NCBI GenBank assembly: GCA_900542395.1
Contig: UQNM01000080.1
Span: 1-9,938, forward strand
DNA from: an uncultured Eubacteriales bacterium
Lineage (GTDB): Bacteria; Bacillota; Clostridia; Christensenellales; Aristaeellaceae
DNA: 9,938 nucleotides
Reading direction: 5' to 3'
The translations under genes were made by a program, and so were the position numbers. Below are positions 7,152 to 9,938 of this stretch, one piece after another. The first letter of the stretch is position 1; each line of letters opens with the position of its first letter. Under the pieces are notes generated by a model. That model saw only the letters and a list, made by a program, of their open reading frames with translations, was not told the origin of the DNA and did no database searches.

Positions 7152-7450
7152 GCGTCCATCAGCGGGGTGCGCGGGCCGCTGTGCTTCTTTTCGCCGTCCG
7201 GGGTGAGCAGCTCGACTTCGAGCTTGTCAAAGTCGATGGGCTCGGTGAAATGCTCCTTCGTGTAAAACGTGCGGCCGAACTTCTCCCATTCGCGGTTATG
7301 CTTGGGCAGCTGCAGCGGGCGCTGCACGTCGAAGCGGCGGCAAAGCTCCAGAAAGGCGGACTCGATATCTCCGTCGTGAATCTCGACGGTTTCGTTTTTT
7401 ACAATGCGGTGGCGGCTGATGACGCGCCCCCACAGGCGATAATGCTCCAT
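7148..7450 (-). CDS. Small unknown protein (100 aa) coupled to gluQ
   Basis: I do not recognise a named family. The protein is cytoplasmic, without membrane segments, starting MEHYRLWGRVISRHRIVKNETVEI, with a helical segment (about 29-40, ESAFLELCRRFD), a QLPKHNREWEKFGRTFYTKEHF block (about 47-68) rich in basic and aromatic residues, then a beta-like FDKLEVELL segment and a polar tail. The strand-helix-strand order and conserved-looking LPKHxREWExFGRT block suggest a compact real protein; similar sequences occur in Clostridia in my recollection. RBS AAAGGAG lies at a good distance before the ATG at 7450. The stop overlaps the gluQ TTG start, so both are probably made from one message from the promoter at 7504-7532. 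A role with tRNA modification is only suggested by position. Confidence 0.8.
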   Translation of the reverse strand: MEHYRLWGRVISRHRIVKNETVEIHDGDIESAFLELCRRFDVQRPLQLPKHNREWEKFGRTFYTKEHFTEPIDFDKLEVELLTPDGEKKHSGPRTPLMDA

Positions 7451-7464
7451 CGTGTTTCTTCTCC

Positions 7465-7493
7465 TTTACGCGGCGCCGGAGTTGCGCTATAAT
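7465..7493 (+). promoter_or_regulatory. SigA-type promoter of walJ
   Basis: -35 TTTACG (7465-7470, 4 of 6), a 17-base spacer, and a perfect -10 TATAAT (7488-7493). The predicted start near 7500 gives a leader of about 36 bases. The -35 box overlaps the ribosome-binding-site region of the divergent 100-aa gene. Confidence 0.72.
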
Positions 7494-7503
7494 ACATCTA
7501 TGG

Positions 7504-7532
7504 ATTGTAACGGATAGAGAGGAATTTGTAAA
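7504..7532 (-). promoter_or_regulatory. SigA-type promoter of the unknown gene-gluQ operon
   Basis: Read on the minus strand: -35 TTTACA (7532-7527, 5 of 6), 17-base spacer, -10 TACAAT (7509-7504, 5 of 6). The predicted start is near 7497, leaving a leader of about 47 bases. It lies just beyond the walJ transcription start, so the two polymerase footprints must overlap. Confidence 0.62.
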
Positions 7533-7535
7533 GTC

Positions 7536-8354
7536 ATGCAGCTCAACCTTTGCCCGCTGTTTTCCGGCTCGTCGGGAAACAGCGTTTATATGGCCTGCGG
7601 CGGTGTGAAGCTCCTGGTGGACGCAGGGATGAGCGCCGCGCGCGTGGAGGCCAATCTGCGCGAAATCGGCGTGGATATTCGGAACATCGACGCGATTCTG
7701 GTCACGCACGAGCATATCGACCATGTTCGCGGGCTCGGCGTGCTCTGCCGCCGGTACGGAATGCCCGTCTATGCCAACGAGGGCACGTGGCAGGGTATTA
7801 TGCAGAAGGAGACCGGGATTCCGCAAAAGTGCATGCGCACGTTTTACACCGGGGAGGATTTTTATATCGGCGCGCTCAACGTCCATCCGTTCCCGATTCC
7901 GCACGACGCGGCCGATCCCGTCGGGTTCGCCTTTGACTGTCAGGGGCTGCGCTGCGGCGTGGCGACGGACATCGGGCACATCAGCGAGACGTGGATGCGC
8001 GCGGTTTCCGGCTGTCAGGCACTGGTGCTGGAGGCCAATCACGATGTGGACATGGTTCGCCGCGGGCCGTATCCCCAGCGGCTCAAGCAGCGGATTCTCG
8101 GCCAGAGGGGGCACCTCAACAACGAGGACTGCGCCCGCGCGCTGTGCGAGCTGGCGGAAAGCGGAACGCGCGCCGTCTTTCTTTCTCACCTTTCTACTGA
8201 CAATAATTTACCTGAACTGGCATATAATACGGTGTGCGGCGCGCTTTCGGCGGCGGGCTTCGACGTGGGAAACGATATCCGCGTCTGCGTTTCCAGGCGG
8301 GACAGGGTTTCCGACCTGCTGACGCTGCAAACCGACGAGGCCGACGCGATGTGA
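7536..8354 (+). CDS. walJ: WalJ/YycJ-family metallo-beta-lactamase-fold nuclease
   Basis: 272 residues, the normal family length. The family are MBL-fold metal-dependent hydrolases in the cytoplasm; YycJ/WalJ of Bacillota is linked to DNA 5'-3' exonuclease activity and mismatch repair and is often encoded in the walRK operon. Motifs seen: SGSSGNS (10-16), LLVDAGMS (26-33), the metal-binding THEHIDH (57-63), PIPHDAADPVGF, ATDIGHIS, LEANHD, RGHLNNEDC and LSHLSTDNN in the usual order. walR, walK and walH/I are not adjacent, so it is detached from that operon here. The start ATG follows AGAGGA (about 7517-7522) at a rather long distance; no better in-frame start is visible. It appears to be the first gene of a three-gene plus-strand unit. 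Codons 8178-8235 are unusually AT-rich. A PhnP-like phosphodiesterase is a less likely alternative. Confidence 0.9.
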   Translation: MQLNLCPLFSGSSGNSVYMACGGVKLLVDAGMSAARVEANLREIGVDIRNIDAILVTHEHIDHVRGLGVLCRRYGMPVYANEGTWQGIMQKETGIPQKCMRTFYTGEDFYIGALNVHPFPIPHDAADPVGFAFDCQGLRCGVATDIGHISETWMRAVSGCQALVLEANHDVDMVRRGPYPQRLKQRILGQRGHLNNEDCARALCELAESGTRAVFLSHLSTDNNLPELAYNTVCGALSAAGFDVGNDIRVCVSRRDRVSDLLTLQTDEADAM

Positions 8355-8398
8355 CACCGAACGCGGCTTTTGCGAATTTTTGCGAGGAGGGCTGGTGC

Positions 8399-8632
8399 AT
8401 GCGCCCCAAAGTTACGATGGAAATGGAGCAGGCCACCTATGACGAACTGCTGACGCTGTCCGAAACCATCGGCTATCCGCCGGAGGCGGCGCTCAGCTAT
8501 GCCGTTCGGCTGGTGAACGCCTGTATTCGGGAGGGACTGCTGACCGATGTGCCCGCCCGCGCGTGGCCCGAGGAGGCGCGGATGGAGCGGGGCAAGGTGA
8601 TCGAGTTCCCCGGCGCGAAAAAAACCGAATAA
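8399..8632 (+). CDS. Small protein (77 aa), possible ribbon-helix-helix type
   Basis: The start at ATG 8399 is set by GGAGG at 8386-8390 with an 8-base gap; the frame also runs back into walJ but without a credible start. The N-terminal MRPKVTMEMEQATYDELLTLSETIGYP has a short beta-like strand (KVTMEM) followed by a helix, a turn with Pro, and a second helix (PEAALSYAVRLVNACIREG). That strand-helix-helix order and length are reminiscent of CopG/Arc/MetJ ribbon-helix-helix DNA-binding proteins, but no diagnostic DNA-contact residues can be confirmed by eye. The C-terminal third is polar and likely flexible. It lies 44 bases after walJ and 47 before the DUF378 gene, on the same strand, so probably in one transcript. 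No toxin partner is next to it. Reality of the gene is fairly secure; the fold is a guess. Confidence 0.72.
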   Translation: MRPKVTMEMEQATYDELLTLSETIGYPPEAALSYAVRLVNACIREGLLTDVPARAWPEEARMERGKVIEFPGAKKTE

Positions 8633-8639
8633 AACGCGC

Positions 8640-8671
8640 CCTTTCCGCGCAGACTGCATGGCGGAAAGGAG
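8640..8671 (+). promoter_or_regulatory. Hairpin covering the ribosome binding site of the DUF378 gene
   Basis: CCTTTCCGC (8640-8648) is the exact complement of GCGGAAAGG (8661-8669), with a 12-base loop. The right arm carries most of the Shine-Dalgarno AAAGGAG (8665-8671), 8 bases before the ATG at 8680. No T-run follows, so it does not look like a terminator. Sequestration of the site is an inference. Confidence 0.55.
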
Positions 8672-8679
8672 TGGATGCA

Positions 8680-8910
8680 ATGGATCGTTTTTCTCTGCTG
8701 CTGGTGATCGTCGGCGCGATCAACTGGGGGCTTGTCGGCCTGTTTCAGTTTGATCTGATTGCCTTCCTGTTCGGCGGGCAGGCGGCGATGATCTCCCGCG
8801 TGCTGTATACCATTGTCGGCGCGGCGGGGCTTTGGAGCATCTCCATGCTCTTCACCCCGCGGGAAGCCGCGCACACGGCGGGCGCGCACGCGGACGGCGC
8901 GGGCGCCTGA
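8680..8910 (+). CDS. DUF378 family small membrane protein
   Basis: 76 residues. It has two hydrophobic segments (about 4-30 and 37-58) with the DUF378 signature IVGAINWGLVGLFQFDLIAFLFG, then ISRVLYTIVGAAGLW. These proteins (YuzA-like) are small inner-membrane proteins of unknown function, common in Bacillota. The length is typical, with an added Ala/His/Gly-rich tail of about 17 residues. ATG 8680 is chosen because AAGGAG lies 8 bases upstream and the family starts just before the first helix; GTG at 8671 is inside that site and the ORF extends further upstream only in a non-homologous Arg/Gly-rich region. A hairpin overlaps the ribosome binding site. It is the last gene of the walJ unit and is followed by a strong terminator. 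Confidence 0.88.
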   Translation: MDRFSLLLVIVGAINWGLVGLFQFDLIAFLFGGQAAMISRVLYTIVGAAGLWSISMLFTPREAAHTAGAHADGAGA

Positions 8911-8934
8911 GCGCGGATCAAGTGAAAAACACAG

Positions 8935-8967
8935 TTCTCCCTCCGCTCAAGAGGGAGAATCTTTTTT
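8935..8967 (+). terminator. Strong intrinsic terminator, probably two-way
   Basis: TTCTCCCTC (8935-8943) pairs perfectly with GAGGGAGAA (8951-8959) around a 7-base loop, followed by TC and six Ts (8962-8967). On the left, an A-run (8926-8930) and outer pairing ATCAAG/CTTGAT (8918-8923 with 8972-8977) make the arrangement nearly symmetric, so it could also stop transcripts coming from the right. It ends the walJ-DUF378 unit. Confidence 0.88.
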
Positions 8968-8978
8968 AACGCTTGATT

Positions 8979-9032
8979 CCTTCGGTCAGCTTCCCTCTCA
9001 GAGGGAGGTGGCTGCCAAAGGCAGACGGAAGG
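8979..9032. repeat. Compact structured repeat (REP-like), 54 bp
   Basis: Outer arms CCTTCGGTC (8979-8987) and GACGGAAGG (9024-9032) pair with one mismatch. Inside are two hairpins: TCCCTCT-C-AGAGGGA (8992-9006) and CTGCC-AAA-GGCAG (9012-9024). The layout (GAGGGAGGTGGC-hairpin-GACGG) resembles repeats I recall as abundant in gut Clostridia genomes; this is memory, not a search. The CCCTC/GAGGG core is shared with the adjacent terminator. The rest of 8911-9107 holds only this, the terminator and an AT-rich stretch with no gene. Confidence 0.6.
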
Positions 9033-9107
9033 CGTCGTTCACAAACCGCCACAAAATTTTACAAAAATAACAAACGATAGCCCCTGTCCGAAAGAATGGC
9101 GATGGTG

Positions 9108-9113
9108 TATAAT
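9108..9113 (+). promoter_or_regulatory. -10 box of the cdaA promoter
   Basis: A perfect TATAAT lies 35 bases before the start codon, giving a leader of about 29 bases. No good -35 hexamer is seen at 16-18 bases upstream (TGTCCG at 9085-9090 is poor), so the promoter may be weak or need an activator. Confidence 0.55.
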
Positions 9114-9135
9114 AGAAACACATGCCGTTATAGAT

Positions 9136-9142
9136 GGGAGGA
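9136..9142 (+). promoter_or_regulatory. Ribosome binding site that decides the cdaA start
   Basis: GGGAGGA stands 6 bases before TTG 9149. An in-frame ATG at 9134 overlaps this site and has no site of its own, so TTG is the better start. Confidence 0.7.
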
Positions 9143-9148
9143 AGTGCC

Positions 9149-9938
9149 TTGAACGCGATTGGGGAGCAGATATCCGCAATCCTGTGGAACGTATTCAACA
9201 GGCCGCGTCTGATCGACCTGATCGATATCCTGCTGCTGACCATCATCATTTATGAGCTGCTCGTGCACGTCAGGCAGACGCGCGTGTCGCAGACGATCAA
9301 GGGGATCATCATTTTGCTGATTGCGACATGGCTCAGCGACGTGCTCGGCATGCGCACCATCCACGCGCTGCTGGCGTGGATGATTAACGCCGGGCCGGTG
9401 CTGCTGATCGTGCTGTTTCAATCCGAAATCCGGCGTATTCTGGAAGAGCTGGGCAACAACAGCGTGTTTGACAGCTCGACCGCGCTCGTGCAGGCGGGCA
9501 ACGCCGAATTGATTATCGACGAAATGATCCTCGCGCTGGAGCACATGGCGCGGCGCAAGGTCGGCGCGCTGATCGTCATTGAAAACAAGATCCGGCTGAA
9601 CGACGTGATCGCCACCGGCACCCGCGTGGACGGCGTCATCTCCCAGCCGCTGATCGAAAACATCTTCGAGCCGAACACCCCGCTGCACGACGGCGCGGTG
9701 GTGGTTCGCGGCGACCGCGTGATCGCGGCGGCCTGTTTGCTGCGCCTGTCGGATACCACGGGCGTGGGGCGTGATTTGGGTACGCGCCACCGCGCGGGTC
9801 TGGGCGTGAGCGAAATTTCGGATGCGAAGGTGTTCATCGTCTCCGAGGAGACGGGCATCATCTCCATGGCGCGCGACGGCAAGCTGACCCGCTATCTGGA
9901 CACCAAATCGTTGACCATACTTTTGACCGAGCTGTTCA
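9149..9938 (+). CDS. cdaA: CdaA diadenylate cyclase (c-di-AMP synthase), 3' partial
   Basis: The frame is open to the window end (263 codons), so the stop is beyond it and only the last few residues are missing. CdaA makes cyclic di-AMP from two ATP at the membrane; c-di-AMP controls potassium and osmolyte uptake and cell-wall homeostasis. Three hydrophobic N-terminal helices are seen (about residues 22-42, 50-67, 72-93), ending in the typical LFQSEIRRILEELG. The DAC domain has the nucleotide-binding DGA (181-183, in PLHDGAVVV) and GTRHRAG (RHR 213-215), then VSEISDA and VSEETGIISMA, all in family order. TTG 9149 is the start, with GGGAGGA 6 bases upstream; an in-frame ATG at 9134 would add five residues. 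Usual partners cdaR (ybbR) and glmM would be expected just to the right. DisA is excluded because there is no DNA-binding C-terminus and the N-terminus is membrane-bound. Confidence 0.96.
   Translation, partial: MNAIGEQISAILWNVFNRPRLIDLIDILLLTIIIYELLVHVRQTRVSQTIKGIIILLIATWLSDVLGMRTIHALLAWMINAGPVLLIVLFQSEIRRILEELGNNSVFDSSTALVQAGNAELIIDEMILALEHMARRKVGALIVIENKIRLNDVIATGTRVDGVISQPLIENIFEPNTPLHDGAVVVRGDRVIAAACLLRLSDTTGVGRDLGTRHRAGLGVSEISDAKVFIVSEETGIISMARDGKLTRYLDTKSLTILLTELF

Noticed and set aside
6174..7265. 363-residue plus-strand frame opposite gluQ
   Set aside because: Antisense of a clearly recognised GluQ with intact HIGH-like and KMSKR-like motifs.
7296..8189. 297-residue minus-strand frame opposite walJ
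   Set aside because: WalJ on the plus strand has all family motifs; the antisense product is unlike any known fold and crosses the promoter region.
8979..9032. tRNA or riboswitch from the multi-hairpin fold
   Set aside because: Too short, with no anticodon arm, T-loop or CCA-type acceptor, and no downstream gene close enough for a riboswitch with an expression platform.

Overview
The window suggests a GC-rich member of the Bacillota (Clostridia-like), probably uncultured or gut-type. Jag, WalJ/YycJ, a DUF378 protein, a DUF6020 membrane protein and the CdaA diadenylate cyclase are typical of that phylum, promoters are SigA-like with TATAAT boxes, and ribosome binding sites are strong GGAGG types. 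The taxonomic placement is inference from gene content only. High GC creates very long antisense open frames, which are not annotated.

Layout, left to right. (1) 2-982: 3' part of jag, an RNA-binding KH-R3H protein with a long Lys/Pro/Glu/Ala-rich region ahead of the KH domain. It ends in an intrinsic hairpin that holds the stop codon in its loop. (2) 1021-5978: a tight plus-strand trio made of a polytopic O-antigen-ligase/Wzy-type protein, a secreted protein with Ig-like modules and an OB-like C-terminal domain, and a DUF6020 polytopic membrane protein that starts inside the previous stop codon (ATGA). Together they look like a small surface-glycan or envelope module of unknown product, the least described part of the window. 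(3) 5979-6209: the whole convergent intergenic space is one long imperfect palindrome with 17-bp terminal inverted repeats, MITE- or REP-like. (4) 7450-6210, minus strand: a small conserved-looking unknown protein translationally coupled (TTGA) to gluQ, the enzyme that glutamylates queuosine of tRNA(Asp). (5) 7451-7535: two SigA-like promoters face each other with about 10 bp between their -10 boxes. (6) 7536-8910, plus strand: walJ (metallo-beta-lactamase-fold exonuclease family), a 77-residue possible ribbon-helix-helix protein and a DUF378 membrane protein, whose ribosome binding site lies in a hairpin. A strong terminator follows. (7) 8979-9032: a compact structured repeat. (8) 9149-end: cdaA, c-di-AMP synthase, truncated by the window edge and using a TTG start.

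No tRNA, rRNA, CRISPR array, transposase or prophage gene was seen. The most useful second-look items are the glycan-like trio, the palindromic element filling the convergent junction, the facing promoters between gluQ and walJ, and the hairpin over the DUF378 ribosome binding site.
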